Assembly (NCBI RefSeq): GCF_003710825.1
Contig: NZ_RHHQ01000028.1
Location: 1-64,000 of the forward strand
Direction: 5' to 3'
DNA length: 64,000 bases
Origin: Brevibacillus fluminis
GTDB lineage: Bacteria > Bacillota > Bacilli > Brevibacillales > Brevibacillaceae
Shown here: one piece after another, positions 1 through 8,032 of the stretch
How the letters are laid out: each line of letters starts with the position of its first letter
Numbering within the stretch: position 1 is the stretch's first letter
The notes under the pieces: generated by a model
Databases searched by the model: none
Seen by the model: only the letters and a program-made list of their open reading frames with translations
What the model was told of the DNA's origin: nothing
Position numbers and translations under genes: made by a program

Positions 1-55
1 CGACTTTATCGACAGCCTGAACTGGTTATTCACCAGCTCTTCTGGGGCCCAACTC

Positions 56-658
56 TTATTTATGCTTCTTCCCACCGCGACGCAACGTCGCCCGCTTTTT
101 CGTCCCCCCACGAGCCATACTCCGCAGCTTTTCTTCCTTCTGCCGATTATTCCCGCCGCGATTAATCGCACTCGCGCCTTTGCTACCCCCGACAGCATGC
201 TGCTGCTTCGTATTCGCACTGTCGATCGCGGCATTGGTGCCACCTGCGCTCAGGCGACCAGCGCCACTGGCTACTTGGGTAGCGGAGGAGGCCGTGCTCC
301 GGTTTGCGCGTTTTACAGTCTGGTTGTTCATGACGATCACCAGGTCGTTTTTGTTTGGCAATCGCGTAGATTTTGTCTGGGGTTGCGACTGTTTCCCGTT
401 CAACCCAACGTTTCTTGCTTTCCCTTGTGCCCCGACACTCTGTTGTTGCACGGTATTTGACGCTTCGATTGCTGCATTGTTCCCAGCTGCGCTGCTTTTG
501 CCGGCGCCGCTCGCGATCTGTGTGGTGTTTGGCGCATTCGTATACTGGTTGTTGATGATGACGACGATTCGGCCATTCTTCGGCGCTGGCGAACTGACCA
601 CGGTTTGTTTTTTTCCGTCATGATAGATGACTGTCACGTGTTGTTTCGCTTTATCCAA
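56..658 (-). CDS. Low-complexity Asn/Ala/Gln-rich hypothetical protein with an internal duplication
   Basis: I do not recognise the family. The open frame runs upstream to 817, but that part overlaps the neighbouring terminator and has no ribosome site. An AAAGGAG at 670-676 precedes a TTG at 658, about 11 nt away; a GTG at 670 abuts the same site and is the alternative. The product is about 200 residues and ends in a very basic Arg/Lys/Gly tail (RRGGKKHK). Two units of about 50 residues repeat: each has a short beta-like stretch (IVVIINNQ, then LVIVMNNQ) followed by ASGAGKSSAAGNNAAIEASN or the variant ASGAGRLSAGGTNAAIDSAN and a Gln-rich segment. No signal peptide or membrane segment is visible. 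The composition resembles small spore-associated or scaffold proteins, but that is only a guess. Confidence 0.55.
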   Translation of the reverse strand: MDKAKQHVTVIYHDGKKQTVVSSPAPKNGRIVVIINNQYTNAPNTTQIASGAGKSSAAGNNAAIEASNTVQQQSVGAQGKARNVGLNGKQSQPQTKSTRLPNKNDLVIVMNNQTVKRANRSTASSATQVASGAGRLSAGGTNAAIDSANTKQQHAVGGSKGASAINRGGNNRQKEEKLRSMARGGTKKRATLRRGGKKHK

Positions 659-814
659 TCCGTTACTCACTCCTTTGCATGGTTGTCTTCTATTAGTAAT
701 GCGAGAAAACGCAGAGGGGTGTTGGACAACGGGCTGCATAAGAGAAAATGTACAGATGCACAAGGTGTCGCTGTCTACTAGAATGGAAGAGCAACAGGTT
801 ACGTCCAAAACAAT

Positions 815-848
815 CAAAAAAGCAACTGCACGGGAAGTGGCAGTTGCT
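815..848 (-). terminator. Rho-independent terminator of the DUF488 gene
   Basis: A perfect 9-bp stem (AGCAACTGC / GCAGTTGCT) is followed on the minus strand by a run of six T. It lies just after the stop codon of the DUF488 gene. Confidence 0.8.
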
Positions 849-875
849 CGTGTCTAGTAATGAACAAACCCTCGT

Positions 876-1310
876 CTATAAATGAACAATCTCAATCCGC
901 GGATCGAACTCCCGCAAATACTCCACAACCAGCTTGCGGTGGCAATGGTGCGGTTTTTCTTCGCTGCATAAAAAGCAAGGAACCTTATCACCCAGCCACT
1001 CGGACATGTGCGTCTCGACTTTTCGCTCCTGCAGCAAATCCAGGAATGTCTTCTCAAACTCACCCCACGCAATCTCTTTTTGCTTCACGGCTTTCATCAG
1101 GCTTTCTGTTGGTGCTAACGACAGCTCGTGGAGGTATTCGATATTCAGCAGTTCCAGTATGTATTCGAGGTCGTCCTTTTTGGAGAAGCCGGCCAATTGG
1201 GAGGTGTTTTGCAAACGTATGTCGATCAGTCGTCCTACGTTATTCTCTTGCAGGGCTGACGCAAAGGTGCGCAGCGATTTTTTGGAAAAACCGATGGTTG
1301 TGGCTAGCAT
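876..1310 (-). CDS. DUF488 family protein
   Basis: The product is about 144 residues, the usual size for DUF488. The diagnostic C-terminal block is present: a Cys near residue 115 followed by SEEKPHHCHR, and the N-terminal part has the family pattern ATTIGFSKKSL then RLIDIR. DUF488 proteins are small cytosolic proteins of unknown reaction; the conserved Cys/His cluster suggests metal or nucleic-acid binding (inference). Two ATGs are possible. The one at 1316 starts one base after AAAGGAG, whereas the one at 1310 is 7 nt away, so 1310 is preferred. The gene appears monocistronic and ends in its own terminator. Confidence 0.85.
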   Translation of the reverse strand: MLATTIGFSKKSLRTFASALQENNVGRLIDIRLQNTSQLAGFSKKDDLEYILELLNIEYLHELSLAPTESLMKAVKQKEIAWGEFEKTFLDLLQERKVETHMSEWLGDKVPCFLCSEEKPHHCHRKLVVEYLREFDPRIEIVHL

Positions 1311-1517
1311 GTGCATTCTCCTTTGCTGCCTTTGCTCAATCTCTGTGCAGAGTCCGGCAGTTGGTAGTGGGTGAGCTGTTACGATTTGGTCCTATCATTC
1401 TATGTTATTGAGGGAAGAAAGCGCTGTCAACAATCGAACATTATTACAGGCTCAAACCAATGACTCTATGAAAGGGGAAAGCAGCACATTCTAATTTTTT
1501 AAAATTTTATTTATTGA

Positions 1518-1546
1518 TTGAATTCATTTTATTTTTGTCATATATT
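1518..1546 (+). promoter_or_regulatory. Probable SigA promoter of the MFS gene
   Basis: TTGAAT and TATATT are separated by exactly 17 bp in an AT-rich stretch. The likely transcript start is about 25 nt upstream of the MFS start codon. Confidence 0.55.
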
Positions 1547-1578
1547 GGTTCTTATCACTACTGAGAAGGAGCAGATAT

Positions 1579-2850
1579 ATGCGCTTTAGGGATTTGCATC
1601 CGAATATAAAAATTCGGTTTGTGGAGATGTTTGTCGCCAACATTCTCGGGAATATGATTTATCCGTTCATGACGATTTATTTTGCCCAACGGATGGGGGC
1701 TGCGCTTACCGGGATCCTTTTGATGGTGAATGTGCTTGTCGGGGTCGTCGCTGAATTTTATGGGGGGACGCTGGCTGACAAGATCGGGCGGCGGAAGGTA
1801 ATTTTGTTCTCGGAGTTTTTGCGATTTGGTGCATTCGGTGTCACCGCCTTTGCCAATTCGCCGTGGTTTGATTCCACATGGGTCACGTTTGCGATGGCGA
1901 TGCTGCTCAGCATCTTCTGGGGGCTATCATCACCGGCGCAGGAGGCGATGCTGATCGACTGTTCCACAGAAGCGAACCGTCCGCTGATTTACGGCTTTGG
2001 CTACTGGGCATGGAACGTTTCCGTATTGGTCGGCAGCTTGATTGGCGGGTTCTTTTTCCAGACCCATCGTTTCGAAATCTTTTTGGGCGCTACCTGTGCG
2101 TCTTTGCTCTCGATTGCCCTCATTTATTTTTTCATCCAGGAGACGTACGTTCCCGAAAAGCGGGAGCAGCTCGAAAAAAATCCGCTTTTATCCATCATTT
2201 CCGCTTACAAGTCGGTGGTTACCGACAAGCTGTTTATGCTGTTTTTGCTGGCAGGTCTCTTAAACGGAGCGATTGAGAACATGGCCGGACAGTATACGAG
2301 CGTACGACTGATCCAGGAGTTTCAGCCGCAGCAGTTATTTTCATTCGGCGGCTTTAGTCTACAAGCGGACGGGGTGAGGATGTACGGGCTGCTCACGGCT
2401 ACCAATACGTTCATCGTCGTTCTGCTGGGGCTAGTCGCCGTCCATGTGATTAAGAAGATCTCGCAGCGTTTCGCGCTGGTGGCCGGAATCTTGCTCTATG
2501 CCGCTGGGTATGCGATCGTTTCATTCTCGAACCAGCCGTGGCTGTTGATTCTGTTCACCGCAGTGGCGACCATCGGCGAACTGATTTGGGTGCCGGTGAT
2601 GCAGAGCACAACGCCTAAGCTGATACCGGATGATAAGCGCAGCACGTACATGGCGGTTTTTGGCACGTCGTTCAAGCTGAAGATGGTCATGGCGTCCCTA
2701 TCCGTCACACTCGGTTCCTTTGTATCCTCCTATGTGATGAGCGGCCTGTTTTTCCTGTCCGGGGTAATCGCGATCGTGCTTTTTTCCGGATTGTTCACCA
2801 AGCTGGAGAAAAAAGAGCAGAAACAGGCAGGCGGCGGTATCGCGATGTAA
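1579..2850 (+). CDS. MFS transporter (DHA1-type drug/metabolite efflux)
   Basis: This 423-residue protein has the 12-helix pattern of the major facilitator superfamily. The loop 2-3 signature GGTLADKIGRRK lies at residues 62-73, and a second half-repeat begins near residue 210. The family exports drugs or small metabolites by proton antiport; the substrate cannot be read from sequence. The start is supported by GAGAAGGAG 7 nt upstream. It stands alone between its own promoter and a strong terminator, with no regulator beside it. Confidence 0.85.
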   Translation: MRFRDLHPNIKIRFVEMFVANILGNMIYPFMTIYFAQRMGAALTGILLMVNVLVGVVAEFYGGTLADKIGRRKVILFSEFLRFGAFGVTAFANSPWFDSTWVTFAMAMLLSIFWGLSSPAQEAMLIDCSTEANRPLIYGFGYWAWNVSVLVGSLIGGFFFQTHRFEIFLGATCASLLSIALIYFFIQETYVPEKREQLEKNPLLSIISAYKSVVTDKLFMLFLLAGLLNGAIENMAGQYTSVRLIQEFQPQQLFSFGGFSLQADGVRMYGLLTATNTFIVVLLGLVAVHVIKKISQRFALVAGILLYAAGYAIVSFSNQPWLLILFTAVATIGELIWVPVMQSTTPKLIPDDKRSTYMAVFGTSFKLKMVMASLSVTLGSFVSSYVMSGLFFLSGVIAIVLFSGLFTKLEKKEQKQAGGGIAM

Positions 2851-2882
2851 TCAGAGGTTATTCGGAATTCTCGGGATTCATA

Positions 2883-2952
2883 AAATCCCCCGAGCCGATC
2901 AGACACTCTCTTTTGCAAGAAGAGGGAGTCGGATCGAGCGAGGGGGATTTTT
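2883..2952 (+). terminator. Terminator after the MFS gene
   Basis: A long imperfect stem with outer arms AAATCCCCC and GGGGGATTT ends in a T run. The T run directly abuts the CATAAC motif of the downstream ECF-like promoter. Confidence 0.7.
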
Positions 2953-2990
2953 CATAACGGTGTCATGAAAATCGATTTGCTGGATCAAAT
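2953..2990 (+). promoter_or_regulatory. Candidate ECF-sigma promoter, copy 1
   Basis: CATAAC, then TGTCATG (2961-2967), a 13-nt spacer and TGGATCAAAT (2981-2990). The same three blocks, with the same 13-nt spacer, occur upstream of the ECF sigma gene at 4046-4085. TGTC-type -35 elements are known for some ECF groups. Assignment to the adjacent sigma factor is inference. Confidence 0.5.
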
Positions 2991-3022
2991 GAGTGAAAGC
3001 CAATCGAAAGGAAGTCGGACTG

Positions 3023-4018
3023 ATGAAAAAACACGCTATCGTATCCGCAAGCTTGATGGCCTTGTTGCTGTCGGCGCAAGCTCCATTCCCGGGCATTGCC
3101 CAGTCTGCACCAGTGGAAACTGTGAAAAAAACGACGCTCGCCGAACTGGATCAGAAAGCTCTGGAGGCGGCACGGAAAGAAATGCAAAAGCTGGCGGAAG
3201 GGGCACCGATCGAGCTGGATCAGATCATTGGGGAAAATTCGGAATGCTGGGTTATTTCGGCGAAAAACGGCAGAGGAGAGGTTCTGGTTCAAAAGCAAGG
3301 CGGAGCGGTCGTTTCCGTTCATGTCAAATTCGGCTTCAAGGAAGTGAGTACGGCACTGCAAAATGCGGTTAACAACACATTGAAAAGCTTGGATGCCAAA
3401 CTTGCAAACCCGATTGACCGAATCGAGCGCATCAAATCGAGCAAGGAGAACGTCTGGCATTTCAGGGGTGAGCGTGCAGAAGTCGTCATAGAAGCGGCAT
3501 CGGGCCAGGTGGACTATGCATCCATCCATTACCGGCAAGAGCAGATTGCCCCCAAAATTGTCACCACAGCCAAACAATCATTGATACAGCTTTCCGGCAG
3601 CCAAACGACTGCATTGGAGCCTTCCGCAACGCTGCTCAAGCATCCACAGCGCAACTTGGATCGCGTCTGGAGTTTTCAGGATAAGACTGGGAAGTTTAGC
3701 GTCATGATTGGGGCGAATACCGGCACCCTTGTTGGTGTGGCCAACTACAGCGTGGTGGAGAATAAAAATTACGTCGCACAAGAGGATATCCCAAAGGTGT
3801 TCGCCAAACCGATGTATACGAAGGAAAAAGCGATCGCCGTCATCAATCCGGTGATGAAAAAGATCTTTCATCTGGATTTGACGGGGTATGTCGTTGCCAG
3901 TAAATATGATACGTACACATTTACGAAAAAAGGCAAGCCGACGGTCATTGCGTCTGTGAACAATGCGGGCGTTTTCTATAGCGTTTCGGTTGTGCCGGAA
4001 AACGGCATGAGCAAATAG
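3023..4018 (+). CDS. Secreted YcdB/PepSY-like repeat protein
   Basis: The start is taken at ATG 3023, preceded by AAAGGA, because it gives a classical signal peptide (MKKHAIVSASLMALLLSAQA, cleavage near residue 27). An upstream GTG at 2993 lies inside the leader. The mature protein of about 300 residues has short repeated beta units ending in D/E-x-x-[ST]-G (for example EAASGQV and GANTGTL), resembling the YcdB/YcdC and PepSY type of extracytoplasmic domain. These domains are thought to bind or inhibit secreted enzymes; no catalytic motif is seen. It precedes an ECF sigma factor and shares a promoter-like element with it, so it is probably part of that regulon. Confidence 0.7.
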   Translation: MKKHAIVSASLMALLLSAQAPFPGIAQSAPVETVKKTTLAELDQKALEAARKEMQKLAEGAPIELDQIIGENSECWVISAKNGRGEVLVQKQGGAVVSVHVKFGFKEVSTALQNAVNNTLKSLDAKLANPIDRIERIKSSKENVWHFRGERAEVVIEAASGQVDYASIHYRQEQIAPKIVTTAKQSLIQLSGSQTTALEPSATLLKHPQRNLDRVWSFQDKTGKFSVMIGANTGTLVGVANYSVVENKNYVAQEDIPKVFAKPMYTKEKAIAVINPVMKKIFHLDLTGYVVASKYDTYTFTKKGKPTVIASVNNAGVFYSVSVVPENGMSK

Positions 4019-4045
4019 ACATGTGCGGGCAAACCGAATTTTCAC

Positions 4046-4085
4046 CATAACATCCTGTCATGTTTTGCGGTCAGTTGGATCAAAT
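4046..4085 (+). promoter_or_regulatory. Candidate ECF-sigma promoter, copy 2 (autoregulation)
   Basis: CATAAC (4046-4051), TGTCATG (4056-4062), 13-nt spacer, TGGATCAAAT (4076-4085). It matches the element in front of the gene at 3023 and lies 38 nt before the sigma start, as expected for an autoregulated ECF factor. Confidence 0.5.
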
Positions 4086-4123
4086 CGTCATGTAAAAGCG
4101 TGGCAGGGAGGAGACTGTTCATT

Positions 4124-4684
4124 GTGTATCAAGATATAAAGCGAGCAGACAAGGCGCTGCATTTGACCAAAGAAGCAGTTCTGGAGCAGCTGATGTGCGA
4201 GTACGGAGACAAGATCATTCAGTTGGTCTACCTGATCGTGAAAGACCGCACGATGGCGGAGGACATTACACAGGAAGTGTTTCTGAAGGCGTTTCGCGAT
4301 TTGCATGCATTTCGCGGGGAAAGCAGCATGAAAACATGGTTGTATCGCATTGCCATCAACGAATCGAAGAAATATTTGCGCTCGTGGTCATTTCGGCAAA
4401 TCTTCTCGACGTTCAAAAAAGATGACATGCCGGAGGAGCCCGAGCATGAGCATGTGGAAGCAACGGTCATTGGAAACATGACCAAGGCCGAGATGGCGGA
4501 ACGGGTAATGGCGCTGTCGCCGCAGTACCGCCAGGTCATTGTGCTGCATTACTACGAGGATTTGACCGTCAAGGAAATTGCGCATGTGCTGGACATCACA
4601 GAAGAGCTGGTGCGGACCAAGCTGCACCGGGCGCGTAAGCAATTCAAGCGACTGCTTGAGAAGGAGGGCTTGGAATGGATATAG
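4124..4684 (+). CDS. ECF RNA polymerase sigma factor (sigma-70 family)
   Basis: The product of about 186 residues has a region 2 typical of ECF factors (DRTMAEDITQEVFLKAF, then GESSMKTWLYRIAIN) and a region 4 helix-turn-helix (YRQVIVLHYYEDLTVKEIA, then LVRTKLHRAR). Regions 1 and 3 are missing, which defines an ECF factor. The longer frame from GTG 4100 is rejected because it would begin inside the ribosome site GGGAGGAGA; GTG 4124 is 10 nt beyond it. The 3' end overlaps the next gene by 10 nt, the usual arrangement for a sigma/anti-sigma pair. It probably directs transcription of its own operon and of the gene at 3023. Confidence 0.9.
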   Translation: MYQDIKRADKALHLTKEAVLEQLMCEYGDKIIQLVYLIVKDRTMAEDITQEVFLKAFRDLHAFRGESSMKTWLYRIAINESKKYLRSWSFRQIFSTFKKDDMPEEPEHEHVEATVIGNMTKAEMAERVMALSPQYRQVIVLHYYEDLTVKEIAHVLDITEELVRTKLHRARKQFKRLLEKEGLEWI

Positions 4685-6867
4685 ACAAAGAATTTCGCCA
4701 AGCGGTGCAGGACATCAGCCAGCCTGTGGCGCAAGATGTGCGGTTCACGCCAGAATTGGCGCAAAAAATCCGCGATCGGGCTGGCGAAGGAAGAAGGAGC
4801 GGCTACCGGAAGCTGTACACGGCAGCAACCGCGGTCGCTTGCCTGGCGGCTGCGCTTGCGGTCTGGAATCCCGATATGTCCGAGCTCCAGAATCAAGTCA
4901 AGCAATCGGCAGCGGCGCTGTCGGATCAAAAGAGCAAGGCGATCATGCAAGCAGCCTTGCAGCCGCTGCAAAAGGCGATACCCGAGCTAAGCGGCTACAA
5001 GTTGGAGATGACGGGAAGCACGGCCGGAATGATCACGGCATTTTTGCGGGAAAAAGACGGCGTGTACGCTAACATTGCCGTCAACAAACAGACGGGCAAG
5101 CTCGAGGTGTTCAAGTGGTCGACAGGGAACGGAGCCCAGAAGCAGCCGTCGGCACAGGTGGCGAAGGAGAAGGCGGAGCAGTTCCTGCAGGCGATGCTCG
5201 GCGAAATCAGCGCACAGTACCAGCAGGTTGCCGCAGGTGAAATCGCCCGGCCGCGCAGCGGATATCTCGATTTGGATGTGCCGGCGATTGCGGTCACGTA
5301 CAAAAAGATGAAAAACGGGAAGACCGTACCGTTCTCCGATGTGGTGGTTTGGGTGGATGGCGCCGGCAAAGTCGTTTCGTACGGCCAAGTGAGTGATGCC
5401 GAGCAAGCGACTTTTACCAGGCTGAGAGAGGCTCTGCCCGAGTTGAATCCAGATGCAGTGCTGTCAAACAAGGGGGTTCATTCGTCAGGCTATTCGTTTC
5501 TCCTGATGAATGCAGACAAGGAAGGGAATCAGGCATTGATCAGCATGACGGGCCAAGGCGATGCGCTGACCGATTACGCGGTGGAGAGTGTAGGCAACCG
5601 GCAGGAACCCGTGGAATGGGCTCCAAAAACGGTAGCCGTCGGAAAAGCGGACCAATTCCTGCAAAGCATGCTTGGCGAAGAACGTAAACAGTATCGGGAA
5701 ACAGGAAATTATGATAATCCCACGTACATGCGCTATTACAACGACATCCCTGTGCTGGAAGATAGTCTGTATGTGGCCGTAGATAAAAGCGGGCGTATTC
5801 GTCAATACACTCGCAGCGACGTGGTGTATGATCCCGTTGCGCTGCCGGATCCGTCCAGCGCGGTTCCCAGACAAAGCGCAGAAGGCGTTTTGGCGAAAAA
5901 CATGAAGCTGCGCTATATTGAGCAAGTGGTCATCAAGCGCGATCCGCAAGCAGGCGGGAAGCCAGAAGTAAGGCCGATGCTTGACTACACGCCCGCAGTT
6001 GCTGACTTGCAAATGGGGATAAGCCGTTCTCTCTATTGGTACATCGATGCCGTCACTGGCAAAATCCAGTATGGAGCGGGCAACAACGGAATAGATTATG
6101 ACCGCCGTGGTACGAATGAGCCGATTACCCTTAACGCTGGAAAAAACAATCAGCCGGTCATGGTTAAAACGAAAGAAGAGGCGGCAAGCTTGCTGGCTAA
6201 GGATATGGGAGTGGATGTAAAAGGGCTCAAGTCCGGTGAGGGTAAAGATGACGATAGCCCATCCGGCAAGAAGAAGCACTTTTTTTGGGAGACAAAAGAG
6301 GGAAGACAAATCGACGTGACGATCGATGCGCAGACCGGGCGTGTCGTCGATATCACCATTCCGCGGGTCGATCACAACATAACTGTTTCCGAGCAAGTGG
6401 CATTCAAGGAAGCGATCGGATTCCTCGAAAAGTTCGTGGATCGCGGTGTGACGGAAGTGCAGCTCTCTCAGGTGATCGAACCGGGCGAACCGAATCCCGT
6501 ATCGTCGGGTAGCTGGGAGTTCGAATTCATCAAAAGCCACGAAGGGGTACCGGTGCTGGAGCAATACCCTGGCGAGGCGTACATCATTTCGGTCGATCCA
6601 TCCACAGGCAAGGTGCACGGGTTTGTGAACCGGACGCACATGCAGGAAGCCGTTGCCCTTCCAGATAAAAGTAAGGCGGTTCCCGTCGAGCAGGCGGTTC
6701 GCGAATATTTGGCGTACATGCCGTTGCAACTGGCATACACCGTCAAAGGCGCGATGGGGGAGAGGCTGGCATCACCAAAGCTGGTCTACGTTCCAATGAG
6801 CGACAGCAAGTATGCCGACCGTAACATCACTATCGATGCGATTACGGGAAAAGCTGTGATCCATTGA
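4675..6867 (+). CDS. Membrane-anchored YcdB/PepSY-repeat protein, probable anti-sigma factor
   Basis: The 730-residue protein has a cytosolic N-terminus of about 45 residues, one membrane segment near 47-64, and a very large outside part. That part holds at least seven units ending in the pattern VD-x-x-TG (for example YIDAVTGKI, TIDAQTGRV, SVDPSTGKV and TIDAITGKA), as in YcdB/YcdC and PepSY proteins. The start overlaps the sigma gene and follows AAGGAGGG. Cytosolic head, single helix and large sensor, translationally coupled to an ECF factor, is the expected layout of an anti-sigma factor. The head lacks an obvious zinc-binding anti-sigma motif (HxxxCxxC), so this role is inference from context. 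Confidence 0.75.
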   Translation: MDIDKEFRQAVQDISQPVAQDVRFTPELAQKIRDRAGEGRRSGYRKLYTAATAVACLAAALAVWNPDMSELQNQVKQSAAALSDQKSKAIMQAALQPLQKAIPELSGYKLEMTGSTAGMITAFLREKDGVYANIAVNKQTGKLEVFKWSTGNGAQKQPSAQVAKEKAEQFLQAMLGEISAQYQQVAAGEIARPRSGYLDLDVPAIAVTYKKMKNGKTVPFSDVVVWVDGAGKVVSYGQVSDAEQATFTRLREALPELNPDAVLSNKGVHSSGYSFLLMNADKEGNQALISMTGQGDALTDYAVESVGNRQEPVEWAPKTVAVGKADQFLQSMLGEERKQYRETGNYDNPTYMRYYNDIPVLEDSLYVAVDKSGRIRQYTRSDVVYDPVALPDPSSAVPRQSAEGVLAKNMKLRYIEQVVIKRDPQAGGKPEVRPMLDYTPAVADLQMGISRSLYWYIDAVTGKIQYGAGNNGIDYDRRGTNEPITLNAGKNNQPVMVKTKEEAASLLAKDMGVDVKGLKSGEGKDDDSPSGKKKHFFWETKEGRQIDVTIDAQTGRVVDITIPRVDHNITVSEQVAFKEAIGFLEKFVDRGVTEVQLSQVIEPGEPNPVSSGSWEFEFIKSHEGVPVLEQYPGEAYIISVDPSTGKVHGFVNRTHMQEAVALPDKSKAVPVEQAVREYLAYMPLQLAYTVKGAMGERLASPKLVYVPMSDSKYADRNITIDAITGKAVIH

Positions 6868-7006
6868 GTATAAGCAAAAAGCACGCTCACAATTTGGCAA
6901 GATTGTTTTGACCCTGCCGAAACTGTGACCGACAGGAGTAGGTCTGCCCGAGGCGAATAACATAAACAGCAAGACATCGCCACGATTCGGTTGACGGGGG
7001 ACTGGG

Positions 7007-7423
7007 ATGAACGAGAAAGATTGCCTGATGCTTAAACACATTTATGAGGCGCAAGATGAATATAAACTGACCTATCTGTTCATCGCCCATGACATCAGCG
7101 TCGTGCGCCACATCTCCGACCGCATCGGTGTGATGAATTTGGGTCAAATGGTGGAGCATGCGCCGACGGACAGCTTGTTCGCAACTCCGCTTCACCCGTA
7201 CACGCAAGCGCTACTGTCTGCGGTGCCGTTGCCCAATCCGCTGCAAAAACGGGAGCGGATCATGCTGCGGGGGGAGATACCGTCGCCGATGGACCCGCCA
7301 TCCGGGTGTATTTTCCATACGAGATGCCCGTTCGTGATGGACCGTTGGAAGAAGGAGGCGCCGGTGAAGCAGGAGGCAGCGCCGCAGCATTTCGTGTCTT
7401 GCCACCTGTATAGTCATTCGTAA
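7007..7423 (+). pseudogene. C-terminal remnant of an oligopeptide ABC transporter ATPase (OppF/DppF type)
   Basis: The 138 residues match only the last third of an OppF-type ATPase. They include the H-loop (LTYLFIAHDISVVRHIS) and the C-terminal peptide-transporter extension with HPYTQALLSAVP and its Cys cluster (GCIFHTRCPF and a final SCH). Walker A, the signature motif and Walker B, about 190 residues, are missing. No partner permease or binding protein is nearby. A ribosome-site-like GGGGGA precedes the ATG, so a short peptide could be made, but it cannot be an ATPase. It looks like the residue of a deletion. Confidence 0.8.
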
Positions 7424-7440
7424 TTCAGATGTTTTGCTCG

Positions 7441-7468
7441 AAAACACCCATGTACGGGTGTTTTTTTA
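7441..7468 (+). terminator. Terminator after the OppF remnant
   Basis: AAACACCC and GGGTGTTT form a stem around ATGTAC, followed by a T run. Confidence 0.85.
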
Positions 7469-7469
7469 T

Positions 7470-7700
7470 CTGCAAAAAAGGAATGGTGCGGCATGGAGGG
7501 GCGACAGTTGTTTGATACGGAGCAGCGTATAAATGTTCGTCCAGTTTTGCAAAACGTATCCGGATATCGTGGAATGCGATCGTGTGAAGTAGTGAGGCAC
7601 GGTTTATACAGGACAAGGGCAGGAAAGGGCAGAAATCTTATCTCCCGTGGAGTCCTTGGTTTTGTGATGTTGCATGGGATAATACATGGTTAATCTTTGA
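7470..7700. other. Intergenic stretch without a recognisable gene
   Basis: Open frames here are short and lack ribosome sites or family features. I see no RNA gene. Together with the elements at 7711-8032 it forms the only gene-poor stretch of the window. Confidence 0.5.
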
Positions 7701-7710
7701 TACCACAATG

Positions 7711-7798
7711 AAAAGACTGTGGTTAATTTGTATAACTGACACTGATTAGGGGGACTAATCATTGCCTTTAGCAACAATCCTTGAGAAAACAGTCTTTT
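7711..7798. repeat. Nested short inverted repeats
   Basis: AAAAGACTGT (7711-7720) is exactly inverted as ACAGTCTTTT (7789-7798). Inside, GATTAG and CTAATC (7744-7749 and 7755-7760) form a small hairpin that would enclose the ribosome-site-like AGGGGGA. A third hairpin, ACCACA/TGTGGT, overlaps the left arm. Function unknown. Confidence 0.5.
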
Positions 7799-7911
7799 CT
7801 ATTTCACAGCAGCAAAGGGATTTTCGGAAAAAAGTGGAGCGACGCCTTTACGATGCCATCCAGGCGGAGCGAATCAAAGGGAAACGCTTTGCGCCACATC
7901 TACGTCCCTGA
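7762..7911 (+). CDS. Possible 49-residue ORF running into the long palindrome
   Basis: A TTG at 7762 lies 7 nt after AGGGGGA and opens a frame of 49 codons, beginning MPLATILEKTVF and ending in a basic stretch. The second half lies in the left arm of the 216-bp palindrome. The same arm read from the other end also gives a DFRKKV peptide, so coding likeness may be an accident of the repeat. It could be the head of a gene interrupted by the repeat. Low support. Confidence 0.2.
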   Translation: MPLATILEKTVFSISQQQRDFRKKVERRLYDAIQAERIKGKRFAPHLRP

Positions 7912-8032
7912 GATACTTCCGCCGCGCAGCGTGTGGCTTTGGGGCGCAGTTTCCCTTTGATTCGCGGAGCCGTTCTCCCCGACCCCCAGCAGGCATCGTA
8001 ACAGCGTTGCGTAACTTTTTTCCGAAAATCCC
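7817..8032. repeat. 216-bp imperfect palindrome (MITE-like or REP-like element)
   Basis: The two ends are a perfect 19-bp inverted repeat (GGGATTTTCGGAAAAAAGT). Homology continues inward with ACGATGC in both arms and a second perfect block, GAATCAAAGGGAAAC, near 7870-7884 and inverted near 7950-7964. The right arm is about 15 nt longer between the blocks. The whole could fold into one long cruciform or RNA hairpin. No transposase and no clear target-site duplication is seen. Confidence 0.75.

Noticed and set aside
62..623. Plus-strand open frames opposite the first gene
   Set aside because: Antisense to the low-complexity gene, overlapping one another and without ribosome sites.
5485..6729. 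414-codon open frame on the minus strand inside the anti-sigma-like gene
   Set aside because: Antisense to a well-supported gene; no start signals or domain.
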